Shown here in pieces: positions 1 through 8,821 of a DNA stretch of 64,000 bases. Source of the DNA: Pelotomaculum schinkii (lineage in GTDB: Bacteria; Bacillota; Desulfotomaculia; Desulfotomaculales; Pelotomaculaceae); NCBI RefSeq assembly GCF_004369205.1, contig NZ_QFGA01000001.1, positions 1,302,001 to 1,366,000 of the forward strand, written 5' to 3'. The position numbers and the translations under genes were made by a program. The notes beneath the pieces are model-generated. The model did not search any database and was not told where the DNA came from. It saw only the letters and a program-made list of their open reading frames with translations. Position 1 is the first letter of the stretch. The number at the start of each line of letters is the position of its first letter.

Positions 1-749
1 TGGTAATCCATAAATACAACGCTCAACAGTCCGTTTTGATTGTATTTCAACCGGTAGTCAAAATAGGTTTCACACTTGTTTAGAGTGCCTGTATAACCCG
101 ACGCCACGACCTTTTCCATTTCTTCAGCATTTTTCAGGCCTTCATTCCTGGCATCCGTTGCTGATTTCTCGAAAATGGAGTTGATACTGTCCTGCACGGT
201 TTTGTCAGCCAAACCGTCAACCTGCGGATACTGTAAAGTTACTTTGATTTTATCGGTTTCAGAAGCTTCTTTCACTGTTTTAATGGAAATTGCGTTCTCT
301 ATTACGCTTTCAAGTTGAATTATCCCATTTAGCCCGTCCCATTGAACTTTAAGCCCAAAGTTGTCGGAGAAAAAGTCCGTCCTCATGTACACTCTGTCCC
401 CTATTGTGGTACCGCCGTTGAACCCCTTGCCTGAATAATCTCCACTCATATAACAAACATGATCATCTACGGTTATTTTATCGTTGTTCATATCAATCAT
501 TATGTTTTTTCCGGTCTTGGAGACGGAAACCGTCTTATCCTTCTCCGACCACTGTATTTCATAGCCGAGCGCTTCACCAACCGCCCGCAACGGCAGGTAA
601 ATGTCTCCTCCAAAAATATAGGCGCAAGCCTCAATTTTCGCATTATCCAGCACTATTGCGGCTTGCATTTTTTTTGCCGTAAAACCATACGCAGGCATAG
701 CCAGAATCAAAGAAATAATGACTCCCATCATAATAGCCTTTTTGGTCAT
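1..749 (-). CDS. Secreted stalk-domain protein with RsiV/PdaC-like domain, C-terminus beyond window
   Basis: The frame is open from an ATG at 749 to the window edge, so the end of the protein is not seen. Residues 1-25 are a hydrophobic signal peptide or anchor. Residues about 30-120 match the copper-amine-oxidase-N/stalk domain, with the typical block YLPLRAVGEALGYEIQW. From about residue 135 the pattern changes to a DUF4163-like region (VTLQYPQVDGL, VQDSINSIFEKS), the part that precedes DUF3298 in RsiV and PdaC type proteins. A GAAGGGGTG ribosome site precedes the ATG. An ECF-type promoter lies about 65 bases upstream. A cell-surface role is inferred; the ligand is unknown. Confidence 0.8.
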   Translation of the reverse strand, partial: MTKKAIMMGVIISLILAMPAYGFTAKKMQAAIVLDNAKIEACAYIFGGDIYLPLRAVGEALGYEIQWSEKDKTVSVSKTGKNIMIDMNNDKITVDDHVCYMSGDYSGKGFNGGTTIGDRVYMRTDFFSDNFGLKVQWDGLNGIIQLESVIENAISIKTVKEASETDKIKVTLQYPQVDGLADKTVQDSINSIFEKSATDARNEGLKNAEEMEKVVASGYTGTLNKCETYFDYRLKYNQNGLLSVVFMDY

Positions 750-811
750 AAATCGACACCCCTTCGCCAGCACAGCCGGAAACAACCGGTTTAAAATGTG
801 AACTCAATTTA

Positions 812-842
812 TATGACGGCGAATATAAAGAGCAGGTTCACT
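812..842 (-). promoter_or_regulatory. ECF-type promoter, copy 1 (TGAACC-N16-CGTC)
   Basis: On the minus strand the -35 TGAACC (835-840) and the -10 CGTC (815-818) are separated by exactly 16 bases. Flanks give GTGAACCTG and CCGTCATA. It points at the stalk-domain gene starting at 749. Four other sites in the window have the same boxes and spacing. Confidence 0.75.
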
Positions 843-875
843 ATATAGTCCATTTTTTGTTAACTTGCCATATAT

Positions 876-1013
876 TTAAGAAAACCTAAGATTTTCATGA
901 AGCGGTTTGCAATATTTGCCTGCCGGAGCTGAAAGTGAGAAAGGCGGTTGACTATTTTCAAGCGGCGAATGACCGGGGAAATTCCAGCCGGAAAATTGAC
1001 GGCGATTTATTCA
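876..1013 (+). pseudogene. Deletion scar of a second two-component operon
   Basis: Bases 876-975 match, with scattered changes, the leader of the response-regulator gene at 17467-17565, including the stretch AAGATTTTCATGAAG. Bases about 978-1013 then match the 3' end of the histidine kinase at about 20185-20223, including GACGGCGATTTATTCA. Everything between, about 2.6 kb in the intact operon, is missing. This is read as an internal deletion of a paralogous regulator/kinase pair. It is too short to encode anything. Confidence 0.75.
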
Positions 1014-1048
1014 GCTGCCCCAAAACTACACCATTTTGGAGCAGCTGA
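1011..1048 (-). terminator. Hairpin downstream of the DUF4179 gene
   Basis: Long stem with arms TCAGCTGC-CCAAAA and TTTTGG-GCAGCTGA around an eight-base loop, just past the stop of the minus-strand gene ending at 1062. No clean T run follows, so termination strength is uncertain. Confidence 0.55.
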
Positions 1049-1061
1049 TCTCATCCCCAAT

Positions 1062-2063
1062 CTATTTTACTTCAAAATCCGCCCGAATCTTTCGGCCTTC
1101 CTGTGATATAAGTTCAAAAGCCATATTCCCGGCAGGTTCTTTCATAGATGGAAAGTCGACCCGGCAGTTATCCACCCACTTTTCTCCCTCAGGCCTGCCT
1201 TGCCGCAGGGAGGAACCCGGCTCCAGTGCAACACCGCTGCTGTCAATCAGCTTGAAGGTGCAGTTTCCAACGGAATATCCACGGTATCTTTTTCTATCGC
1301 TGCCGGGTTGGATGAATTCATACTCCACCTCAGTTGCAGCAGGGGTAAAAAGCACCTTTTTCACCAGCAGAGTCCCCTCGCCGGTATCGATAGCTTTCAT
1401 CACCAGCGCTTCTTTTGTTTTTTCATCAACACCGGTGCGAGATACCGGTATTTTGAAACGGTAAGGGCTTCTTTTCAATTCCTCCAGGTCATCGGTTATG
1501 ACCACTTCCAGATCAAAACTATCGGGGAGGGTGAGTCCGGCGCCAGGCTGGAATTGCTCCAAACCAATATACATATTATCGATCTTGTCATGCCAGCCAC
1601 CGCCCCCGCCGGAGATGGCACGCCCATTATAGTAAAAATACGCATGGAAGTTCCTTTCGTCCGACAACTCTGCGCCGCTTACCACATAACCGACAGCAAA
1701 GCCGGTCTGGTCGTAATAGGCTTCCCTGATCGCCACAGTTATGCCTTGATCGGTGATCTGCAGATCATCAAATTTAGCTACATCCTCATCAGCTAAATTT
1801 CCCAGGCCGCTCGTGGCGAATTTTTCCCTTTCAAATACCGATCCGACAAACGGTATGTTTACCAGAACTTTGGCCATTGAAGGAGCCACAAAGCCGCTGC
1901 CAAAAATACAGGCGCAGAGCAAGAGCACCGAGGCGCCCATGATCATCCGTCTTTTCGCTTTAAGGTGCTTTTGGCCTTTGCTGACAGCCTTTTGTATGAC
2001 CAGATCCACCTGTTCAACTGGAACCACTATATTGTTGAAATCATCTTGATAAGTTTTACTCAT
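1062..2063 (-). CDS. DUF4179-type anti-sigma factor
   Basis: A 333-residue protein with a short cytoplasmic N-terminus, one membrane segment at about residues 42-62, and a large extracytoplasmic part of the DUF4179/DUF5643 kind. Its ATG shares one base with the TAA of the ECF sigma gene upstream (TAATG), so the two are translationally coupled. In known pairs the N-terminal part holds the sigma factor at the membrane until an envelope signal releases it. That role is inferred here from domain layout and coupling. A paralog with the same layout lies at 12115-13143. Confidence 0.82.
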   Translation of the reverse strand: MSKTYQDDFNNIVVPVEQVDLVIQKAVSKGQKHLKAKRRMIMGASVLLLCACIFGSGFVAPSMAKVLVNIPFVGSVFEREKFATSGLGNLADEDVAKFDDLQITDQGITVAIREAYYDQTGFAVGYVVSGAELSDERNFHAYFYYNGRAISGGGGGWHDKIDNMYIGLEQFQPGAGLTLPDSFDLEVVITDDLEELKRSPYRFKIPVSRTGVDEKTKEALVMKAIDTGEGTLLVKKVLFTPAATEVEYEFIQPGSDRKRYRGYSVGNCTFKLIDSSGVALEPGSSLRQGRPEGEKWVDNCRVDFPSMKEPAGNMAFELISQEGRKIRADFEVK

Positions 2064-2608
2064 TAATATCCCTCCTTCAGTTCTTGCCTTAAATCATGCA
2101 GTGCTTTATGAAGACGGGTTTTAACCGTACCAAGCGGACATGCCAGCACCTCCGCCACCTGGGACAGGGTCAGGTCCTGAAAGTATTTTAAGACGACAAC
2201 AGTTCGCTGTTCCAGGCTGAGTTTGTCAATGGCATTGAATAAGTCAATGTTTGAGATTAAATCCCCATAATCTTGACTATTGTCAGCAATTTGTTCCAGC
2301 ATTTCCGGATTGTCATATTTTATTTCAAAGCCGGCAATTCTCTTGCTCTTGTTTAGATGATCGATACAACAGTTTACCGTGATTCTAATCAGCCAGGTAT
2401 TAAACAACTCCGGGTTTTTAAGCTTCTTTAAGGATATACACACCTTATATACAACATCATGAAGAACAGCCAGGGCTTCCTCTCTATTCTTCACATAGGT
2501 GAATGCCAGTCTGTATATATCGTCCTTTCTCTCTTGAATAAGTTCCAGAAAAGCGCTGGAGTCACCCCGGCGCGCCTTTCCAACCTTATCCGGATCCGCA
2601 AAAATCAT
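2063..2608 (-). CDS. ECF RNA polymerase sigma factor (SigX/SigW-like)
   Basis: About 181 residues, normal for an ECF sigma. Region 2 is at about residues 25-85 (YRLAFTYVKNREEA, then FNTWLIRITVN), which binds core enzyme and the -10 element. Region 4 is at about 130-178 (LSLEQRTVVVLKYFQDLT, then PLGTVKTRLHKA), the -35 binding helix-turn-helix. The start is placed at ATG 2608 because GGGAGG lies five to six bases upstream; an in-frame ATG at 2632 has no ribosome site. It is the first gene of a two-gene operon with a DUF4179 anti-sigma. Confidence 0.88.
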   Translation of the reverse strand: MIFADPDKVGKARRGDSSAFLELIQERKDDIYRLAFTYVKNREEALAVLHDVVYKVCISLKKLKNPELFNTWLIRITVNCCIDHLNKSKRIAGFEIKYDNPEMLEQIADNSQDYGDLISNIDLFNAIDKLSLEQRTVVVLKYFQDLTLSQVAEVLACPLGTVKTRLHKALHDLRQELKEGY

Positions 2609-2827
2609 AAAAAACCTCCCGTCTTGCCGCATTTAAAGCTTTAACCGGTTAAAAGCCTACACTCTATATAGACTTGACAACACGGCAAACGGTTTTTTAT
2701 TTTTACATAAGTTAAGGGAACGGCTTTCGGCAGGATTTAATGCGGGGAAGAAAAACTGAATCTGATATGGACAAGGCTAATTTTATTGTTCTGGCCAAAA
2801 AGTTTGTCTATATACCACCTGAACACA

Positions 2828-2862
2828 GATAAACAGAGGTGACTTTCTCTCCCTCTGTGCAA
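2828..2862 (-). terminator. Hairpin downstream of the YcdB/YcdC genes
   Basis: Arms ACAGAGG and CCTCTGT with a short T-rich tail on the minus strand, about 20 bases beyond the stop of the gene ending at 2884. Confidence 0.5.
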
Positions 2863-2883
2863 GAAAAATTAAAATATCCCTTT

Positions 2884-4647
2884 CTATTTCATCTCCAAAG
2901 TCACAGTTTTTCCGGTTAGGGCGTCGATATATTGCCCGCCACCATAACTGTGGTCCTGCATGTACACCAGGAGGGGCTTGGGTGCTTTCTGGCCGAAATA
3001 CTCAGGCCGGAGGTAAACCAGACGCAACGGTTGGCTTTTTAAAAATTCGGCCTTTGCCGCTTCAGGTGTCACAACATTCCTGCTGTCCGGCAGGGTGACG
3101 GGTGGACTGCTGTTCCCGCCGGAATAAGCAGTAATACCGCCTGTAAGCCCGTCTACGGTAACGAAGCTAAAACGGTCCAAAACCGGTATGCCCTGGTGTG
3201 TATATGTGAAGGTAAATTTAAATGCCGGCCGCTGCCCGTAGTATTCCAACTTGCTTCTGTCCACCCAGTCGGGAATGCTGTCATCCTGCGTTGAATAAAC
3301 ACACATTTCCAGTTCAGCCGTGCCCTGCTCCAGATGCTTCTGCATGAATTGAATCGCTGTTTCCTGGGCGGTTTCTCTGGATATTGTCGCTTTTTTGCCG
3401 CGCTCGGACTCATCGTAAAGACTAAAGTCGGTAACCTGGCCTGTATCTGCCAGCATGATGATAGTTAACAAACGAATGCTGTAATCCGGCATGTCTTCAT
3501 TCCCCGCCCGGGATCCGGAACCCCAGTTGTACTCTATCATCTTAATCCCTGGCTTAAGGTTATCTCCACGCTCATCTTCCCTCATAAATTTCATGCCGGA
3601 AATATCTATGCCGGTTTCAGCAGCAATTAGAGCGATCGCTTCTTCAGGCGTTCCGGCAACAAGTTTTTTGCCCTCTCCTGCCAGTCTGATCAGACTGGTC
3701 GGCAGCCGCTCCTGAGATTCAGCCAGCGACTTCCCTGTTACAGCGTCTATTAACGCATATGTAGTAGGAGTATACTGCAAAACCGGCCGGGTTTCGACCT
3801 CTTCTTTGCCTGGCTCAGGATACTGCAGGAGCTTCCGCTCAACGTAGTTCAGCTTCATTTCCACCAGATTGGCATAAATCCCTTCCGCCGCCTGCTTTGT
3901 CATTGCCAACGCAGGATCAGGGAATACTGCCGGATCCTGCCCACTGTCTTTTACACTGTCGTTTCTTTTGTAATATCCTTCCGTATAATAGTCGACAACA
4001 TGCCCCGCCGCATCGACGCTTACCCGAATGCAGCTGTCCAGAAAGGGGATACCGTTGATCAGGCGTTCAAACTGCACATCCGCCGTGGCCCACGCTATCT
4101 CGTTCCCCTGTTCGTCCCGTGCGCATCCACCGCCATAGCTTATCTGATTCCTCATTTGATAGTCCTTCATTTTATCTCCCAGAACCCGCCGGGCGAATTC
4201 AGCCGCCTTTTCTTTGGCCGGCCCAGCTGCCGGAAGCTCGTCTGAAGCCCAATCCGGGTTCAGGACATGAAACCCGATCAGTTCTCCTGAATTCGTTTCA
4301 AAAACGAGTTCCGCGCGAGTATGCATAATGCCGGACGGCGCAGCTCCGTCGCTGTCGTCCAGGGTTACCGTCCAAATGGCATCCCCCTCGTCACTAAGGT
4401 TTACCACGGAGAGCCCCTCTAGCTCGGGCACGATTTGTAAGATCCTTTCCAGCGCCTGCCGCTGCGACTCATTCAACGCTTTCTTTACAACCGGCTGCCC
4501 GACAAGCCCGTCTTTCAACTCTACAGTTTCCAGACCGTCCTGTACTGCCTGCATACTCGACGCCTCTTTTCCCGCCGCCCAGGCAGTTGTGAACAACAAC
4601 ATGCCCACAGCCAGCGCCACGGCGGCTGCCCCTCTAATCTTTTTCAA
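2884..4647 (-). CDS. Secreted YcdB/YcdC-domain protein, paralog 1
   Basis: A 587-residue exported protein with a signal peptide (KKIRGAAAVALAVGML, cleavage near AWA-A) and repeated PepSY-like YcdB/YcdC modules. The motif DALTGKTV closes the protein, as in both paralogs. The start is set at TTG 4647: AAGGAG lies seven bases upstream and the product then begins MKK like the paralogs at 4818-6518 and 22054-23814. An in-frame ATG at 4785 would add 46 residues without a ribosome site. It follows paralog 2 in the same direction, 170 bases apart, probably co-transcribed. Function is unknown; related domains are often cell-envelope proteins in spore formers. Confidence 0.82.
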   Translation of the reverse strand: MKKIRGAAAVALAVGMLLFTTAWAAGKEASSMQAVQDGLETVELKDGLVGQPVVKKALNESQRQALERILQIVPELEGLSVVNLSDEGDAIWTVTLDDSDGAAPSGIMHTRAELVFETNSGELIGFHVLNPDWASDELPAAGPAKEKAAEFARRVLGDKMKDYQMRNQISYGGGCARDEQGNEIAWATADVQFERLINGIPFLDSCIRVSVDAAGHVVDYYTEGYYKRNDSVKDSGQDPAVFPDPALAMTKQAAEGIYANLVEMKLNYVERKLLQYPEPGKEEVETRPVLQYTPTTYALIDAVTGKSLAESQERLPTSLIRLAGEGKKLVAGTPEEAIALIAAETGIDISGMKFMREDERGDNLKPGIKMIEYNWGSGSRAGNEDMPDYSIRLLTIIMLADTGQVTDFSLYDESERGKKATISRETAQETAIQFMQKHLEQGTAELEMCVYSTQDDSIPDWVDRSKLEYYGQRPAFKFTFTYTHQGIPVLDRFSFVTVDGLTGGITAYSGGNSSPPVTLPDSRNVVTPEAAKAEFLKSQPLRLVYLRPEYFGQKAPKPLLVYMQDHSYGGGQYIDALTGKTVTLEMK

Positions 4648-4817
4648 CAAACTGCTCCTTTCCATTACGGGAATTCTTCCCCAAATTCCCCCCGCAACGG
4701 CCGCCGGGATGCGGACCAAGACCGGCGAACAGGTTATGGCCTGCGCCGTCATCTCCCCTTTTTTTATTTCATCTCCCCAAGTCACCGCTTTCCCGTCTTA
4801 GGCTTGTCCGGGACCTG

Positions 4818-6518
4818 TTAGTTCCTTTCCAGCACCACCGTTTTTCCGGTAAGCGCATCGATATAACCCCTTTCCCCGGAAACCGGGAGATAGACCAACT
4901 GGGGAGACGGCGCTTTTTGTTGATAATACTCCGGCCAGATGTACACCAGGCGCAGGGGATGGCGATTTAAATACTCTGCCTTCGCCACATCGGCTGTCAC
5001 CGCGTCATTGCTGTCCGGGAGGGTAACGGATGCATTGCGGGACCCGATACCAAATTCTGTTACCTTACCGGTAAGGGCATCAACCCGAACTATATGAGAA
5101 CTGTCCGCAACCGGTATGCCCTGGTAAGTCTCGCTAAATTGAATAAAGAACTGCGGCCGCTGCTGCATTTGGTCTGTCAGCTTGCTCTTATCCACCCAAG
5201 CCGGAATGTTCTCCTCACTGGGGAAAACCGTCAACTCCAGCTCGGCCGCACCCGGTTCCAGATATCTTTGAAGAAATTGAACCGCTGTTTTCTGAGCGTC
5301 TTCCTTGGATACCGTCCCCTGTTTGCCGCGTCCGGAATCATCCTGAATGCCGAAGCCTACAATTTCTCCCGTATCCGCTATAGTCTTAAGGTTTACAAAA
5401 CGCACTCCGTTCCAATCCGGCTCGCTGTCCGTCTCCTGCTGCGTTTCAGAGCCCCAGGAGTATTCTTTAAACTGGTATCCCGAGGTAACAGGCAAATCAT
5501 GAACCCTGACACTGCCAAACTCCATGCCGGCCATATCCACGCCGAACTCCTCCGCCAGCAGCCTGGCCCCTTCCTCGGGCGTCGCGGCGTAAAACTTCTT
5601 ACCCTCCCCGTTTAGGATAACACGTTGAGATTGCTGCAGGGTCCCCCCGGAATCTTCCAACGGCTCCCCTGTTTCTGCGTCTATGAAACCTGAAAAAGAC
5701 GGATAATACATCAATACCGGTATGGTTTCCTCACCGCCTTTGCAAAGCCATGAATGACTGATGTTGTAGCTCAGCTTCATTTCCACCAGCCCGGCGAAAG
5801 CCTTTTCCGCAGCATCCTTAGTCATTGCCCGGGACGGATCGGGAAACTTGGCCGGATCCGGATTGTCATCCTTCTCTTTACGGAATTCGGTAATATGGCC
5901 GGCAGAGTCAACACTTACCTGAAAGCCGCTATTTAAAAGGGGGACGCCGTTTATCAGCCGATTAAAATATACATGAGCCGAGGTCATCGTTATTATTTTG
6001 TTCCCTTTATCGTCCAGGCTACTTCCGCTGCTGTAGCTTATTGTTTCCCCCATCTCATACTCTTTCAGCCTGTCCCCGAGGAGTTTACGGGTAAATTCCG
6101 CTGCTTTCTCTTCCACCAAAGTGGCAGACGGCATCTTTTCCGCAGCCCACTCCGGGTTATAAATATCAAAATTGACCAGATCCCCCGTCTTCGCATCAAA
6201 AGCGATGCTGGCCCGAATACGCCGGTTGTCCGGGGTAACGTCCGGGGAGCCGTCGGTTAAGTATCCCCCCCAGGCTGTCTTGTCCTCATTGTATTCCACA
6301 TTCTGCAAGGACAACTCCTTGAGTTCAGGTATAATTTGATACATTTTTTCCAGGGCTTGCCGCTGTGCTTCCGTTAACTCCGCTTTTGAAAACAGTTCAA
6401 CGGCGTCCCCGCCTCTTTCCTGCACAACTGAGAGATCTTGTTCCGCCGCCCACGCAGGCGTTGTCAGCAGCATACTTGCCGCCAACACGGCGACTGCTGT
6501 TCTTTTAACCTTTTTCAA
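4818..6518 (-). CDS. Secreted YcdB/YcdC-domain protein, paralog 2
   Basis: A 566-residue exported protein starting MKKVKRTAVAVLAASMLL, with a signal peptide ending near AWA-A and two YcdB/YcdC-like halves. It aligns along its length with the genes at 2884-4647 and 22054-23814 (shared blocks PLRLVYIWPEY and DALTGKTV). The start is a TTG behind GGGGGGAG; an overlapping ATG in another frame stops after five codons. It is the upstream member of a tandem pair. Confidence 0.82.
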   Translation of the reverse strand: MKKVKRTAVAVLAASMLLTTPAWAAEQDLSVVQERGGDAVELFSKAELTEAQRQALEKMYQIIPELKELSLQNVEYNEDKTAWGGYLTDGSPDVTPDNRRIRASIAFDAKTGDLVNFDIYNPEWAAEKMPSATLVEEKAAEFTRKLLGDRLKEYEMGETISYSSGSSLDDKGNKIITMTSAHVYFNRLINGVPLLNSGFQVSVDSAGHITEFRKEKDDNPDPAKFPDPSRAMTKDAAEKAFAGLVEMKLSYNISHSWLCKGGEETIPVLMYYPSFSGFIDAETGEPLEDSGGTLQQSQRVILNGEGKKFYAATPEEGARLLAEEFGVDMAGMEFGSVRVHDLPVTSGYQFKEYSWGSETQQETDSEPDWNGVRFVNLKTIADTGEIVGFGIQDDSGRGKQGTVSKEDAQKTAVQFLQRYLEPGAAELELTVFPSEENIPAWVDKSKLTDQMQQRPQFFIQFSETYQGIPVADSSHIVRVDALTGKVTEFGIGSRNASVTLPDSNDAVTADVAKAEYLNRHPLRLVYIWPEYYQQKAPSPQLVYLPVSGERGYIDALTGKTVVLERN

Positions 6519-6554
6519 TCATTTCTCCCCCCTGTTTGATTCGAGTCGCTACCT

Positions 6555-6833
6555 TTAACTATTCTTTAATTTATAACCAAACATAATGCCTATCGGAGCT
6601 GATATCAATGCAAGAATCAAAAGATAACTCTTAGCGTATTCCAGGTCGACAAGTTGAATTATAATTATCACGATAATGAATGCTATTATTTGACAAAGGC
6701 TGAATTGTGTATATGTTTTTATGAAGTTATCCATATTTTTTATTTTGCTGACATTCCTAAAATATTTGTGTTCATGATAAACTCTAACTCGATACAAACG
6801 ATATATTTGTAATGCAATACCAATTAAGAACAA
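6555..6833 (-). CDS. Small membrane protein, 5' end damaged
   Basis: 92 residues from a TTG, with two hydrophobic segments (about 48-62 and 70-86). No ribosome site precedes this TTG. The same frame stays open upstream to about 6953 and reads like protein (RYGVEEALYLCDRIYL), giving about 130 residues, but without a start codon before the in-frame TGA. A nearby ATG at about 6961 is in another frame. This suggests a 5' frameshift in a once longer membrane protein. It is not recognised as a known family. Confidence 0.45.
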   Translation of the reverse strand: MFLIGIALQIYRLYRVRVYHEHKYFRNVSKIKNMDNFIKTYTQFSLCQIIAFIIVIIIIQLVDLEYAKSYLLILALISAPIGIMFGYKLKNS

Positions 6834-6978
6834 TAATATTATAGGAGTCTTAAAAACATCTGTGGAAAGAGTATCTATATGGCCCTTCTCCTTTCTATTC
6901 AGATAAATCCTGTCGCACAGGTACAGCGCCTCTTCAACGCCATATCGCTTTTGTTCTCATTCCCTCCATCCCCTTTCT

Positions 6979-7115
6979 ATAAGCTGTGATATCTCCTGAA
7001 CAGCTACGCGCTAGTATTTCAGATGTGATGCATTGACACTTTTATGGATTACTCATTTTTCACCCCTACCTAATATGACGCAAAAAACTACCCGAACGGA
7101 TGGTGCAGGTGTAAA
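6979..7115 (-). pseudogene. Decayed 5' end of an ECF sigma gene, copy A
   Basis: Matches the promoter region and first roughly 25 codons of the intact sigma gene at 13131-13715, for example AGGAGATATCACAGCTTAT and CACCCCTACCTAATATGA. The reading frame is broken by a stop and a shift, and the match ends at 6979 where unrelated sequence begins. Confidence 0.7.
7087..7104 (-). promoter_or_regulatory. Palindromic element upstream of sigma copy A
   Basis: Degenerate copy of the inverted repeat ACCATCCGTCCGGGTGGT, also at 9768-9785 and 13753-13770, always just upstream of the same ECF sigma 5' region. It may be an operator or part of the promoter. Confidence 0.45.
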
Positions 7116-7239
7116 TTATTTTAAATATTCCTGTAAAACACTTTTGGAGCAAACCGGCTGATTATATGCCCCCTTGCGGACGGATCGACAGGGATGTCGC
7201 TCTCTGGCAAATCCAAGGAATTGATCAGTACCTGGCTTA

Positions 7240-7300
7240 AAAACTTGAAAATAAAATGTAAAACTTTTTTGGACAGGGGGGGTATCAAAAAGACCCCCTG
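7240..7300 (+). promoter_or_regulatory. Conserved cassette leader A: AAAC...GTATC element with hairpin
   Basis: Contains AAAC, a T run, then GTATCAAAAAGACCCCCTG. The G run before GTATC and CCCCCTG after it form a hairpin. The block recurs at 9995-10045 and 10841-10884 with a 15-17 base gap between AAAC and GTATC. That resembles an ECF-like -35/-10 pair. The 3' end of a decayed HTH_16 gene (frame ending IDQYLA) lies just upstream. Confidence 0.5.
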
Positions 7301-7463
7301 TTTTCTCTTTATATGGCAAGAGGGCAAGTTAGTTTCATGAGGAGGTAAGATAATGCGCTAGACCTGACGTTTTTCTGGAGAACTTGAGGCTAATGCTTTT
7401 GCTCCGGAGGAAGCCCGGGCCATTGCCTGGTTTTCAACCGGCCTGCGCCGTGAAGCGATCAGA

Positions 7464-7805
7464 TTGACTAAAAAGTACCGGCGACTGGACAAGCATGAGC
7501 TTTTGCTCCTGAATGGTCCGGTGACTCAAAACACTGATTCCGATAAGCTGACCATGCTTGATGCCATTCCGGCTCTTGTGGATGTTCCCGGTGAAGCTGC
7601 GGATATGGTATTTAGCCAGGAAGCCCTCCTGTTGCTAACACCGCAAGAACAAAGAGTGGTCCAGGCAACTATCTTGGATGGGTTTACTGAACGGGATGCG
7701 GCAAAAGAACTGGGAGTGTCACAGCCTGTGGTTCATCGCATGAAAGAGCGTGCGTTGAAGAAGTTGCGAAAACGTTTTGTCCTGGATAAGTCGATCGGCA
7801 AGTGA
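7464..7805 (+). CDS. Sigma-70 region 4 protein, cassette A
   Basis: 113 residues from TTG 7464 with a clear region-4 helix-turn-helix at about residues 55-105 (LTPQEQRVVQATILDGFT, then VSQPVVHRMKERALKKL). It lacks region 2, like SigO of Bacillus subtilis, which needs the partner RsoA. The frame is open about 33 codons further upstream, but the ATG behind AGGAGG at about 7353 is out of frame, with a TAG and TGA soon after and one base missing relative to copy B. The 5' end is therefore damaged. It is about 90% identical to the protein at 11054-11395 and precedes two cargo genes. Confidence 0.7.
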   Translation: MTKKYRRLDKHELLLLNGPVTQNTDSDKLTMLDAIPALVDVPGEAADMVFSQEALLLLTPQEQRVVQATILDGFTERDAAKELGVSQPVVHRMKERALKKLRKRFVLDKSIGK

Positions 7806-7859
7806 TGTATACGACGCCATAACGACCAATCAAAATACTTGATTGGGGATGATAATTAA

Positions 7860-8201
7860 TTGAGTTTTGATACCAAAGTTATTGAAGTGTTTACTGATGA
7901 ACTCTCTCCAATTTGTAACCAAGTAAGAGCATTATTTACAGAGTTCTCCGTACCTTTTGTTGAAAGAAACATTGTCAAGGATCGCGAAGCTTTTAAAGAC
8001 TTCGTGAAGTTAGAATTGCGCTTGGTTCCATCTTTCATATTTGCAGGTCGTTTATATGATGGATATAACCCTGAGCTTTGGGCAGGAATTGTAAATCGGC
8101 ATTTCGATATTGTAATTCCGAAAGACCGACTACAAATAGTTTTGCCAAAGAAGCGCCCATGGATAGAAATACCAAAAAAAATAATAAGCTACAGCAAATA
8201 A
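7860..8201 (+). CDS. Glutaredoxin-like protein, monothiol variant
   Basis: 113 residues. The first 80 follow a thioredoxin/glutaredoxin fold: a beta strand (VIEVFTD), an active-site-like SPIC, the cis-proline segment (VPSFIFAG) and the final helix. Only the second cysteine of the usual CxxC is present, so it is not a normal dithiol reductase. The last 30 residues are a basic, proline-rich tail. It starts at a TTG after GGGGAT, sits between the small sigma gene and the lysozyme-like gene, and has no signal peptide. Confidence 0.6.
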   Translation: MSFDTKVIEVFTDELSPICNQVRALFTEFSVPFVERNIVKDREAFKDFVKLELRLVPSFIFAGRLYDGYNPELWAGIVNRHFDIVIPKDRLQIVLPKKRPWIEIPKKIISYSK

Positions 8202-8219
8202 AAAGGAGGAATTAAGTTT

Positions 8220-8819
8220 ATGCCATCTTGTAGCGGAACAAAACCTAATTATGCTGGTTTCGTAAGTGATTATTTGTCTTACGCTACCACTGCGGCTTCC
8301 GAACTCGGAGTGTCAATCGCTTTTATTTTATGTCAATGGTATCAGGAGTGGGGTCTTCCCGCTAATAATCCAGCTTGGCAGGGATCTACCATGGGATATA
8401 CAACATGTGGTTCGTGCGGCTCTTTCCCGATGTTTTGTAGTTTAAGTGATGGTACAGGGGCATATATTGCTCAAATGGGATACTACAATGATAATTCTTC
8501 ATGGACAAACGTCTTTGGAAACCCAGTTAGCGTGTATAACTCTTATAATTGGGGATTCAATGGTGGGCAAACAGCCTATAATGTTTCTACTGATGATGGT
8601 TACTATGTTACTGCTACTAGCCAGCACTTTTATGGTGCACTTGAAAGCGGTGGTAACGGCACAACAGGAACCTATGCTGCAAATGAAGCAATTGGTGCCT
8701 CTCCCTGGAATTATGGTCACTACATGAGTTATACCTCTGGTGACACTTATCCAGGGCGTAGACTAAATGTTATATTGAACAATTCTGGTTGGGCTCCCAC
8801 GTATTGCTATGTTCCGTAA
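8220..8819 (+). CDS. Lysozyme/glucosaminidase-like cargo protein without signal peptide
   Basis: 199 residues behind a strong AAAGGAGG site. Residues 20-45 (ASELGVSIAFILCQWYQEWG) resemble the catalytic helix of glucosaminidase-fold peptidoglycan hydrolases. The block AIGASPWNYGHY near residue 165 resembles the end of phage endolysin domains. The Glu in WYQEWG is the likely acid residue. The rest is rich in Gly, Ser, Tyr and Asn, with five cysteines, and there is no export signal. It is the last gene of cassette A before a strong terminator. Hydrolase activity is inferred from pattern only. Confidence 0.6.
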   Translation: MPSCSGTKPNYAGFVSDYLSYATTAASELGVSIAFILCQWYQEWGLPANNPAWQGSTMGYTTCGSCGSFPMFCSLSDGTGAYIAQMGYYNDNSSWTNVFGNPVSVYNSYNWGFNGGQTAYNVSTDDGYYVTATSQHFYGALESGGNGTTGTYAANEAIGASPWNYGHYMSYTSGDTYPGRRLNVILNNSGWAPTYCYVP

Positions 8820-8821
8820 AC

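Noticed and set aside
1200-1796. Long plus-strand frame opposite the DUF4179 gene
   Set aside because: It is the antisense shadow of a well supported anti-sigma gene and has no ribosome site or recognisable domain.
7116-7327. Two overlapping minus-strand frames of about 68 codons
   Set aside because: They run through the conserved leader hairpin and the decayed HTH_16 end; no ribosome site and no protein-like pattern.
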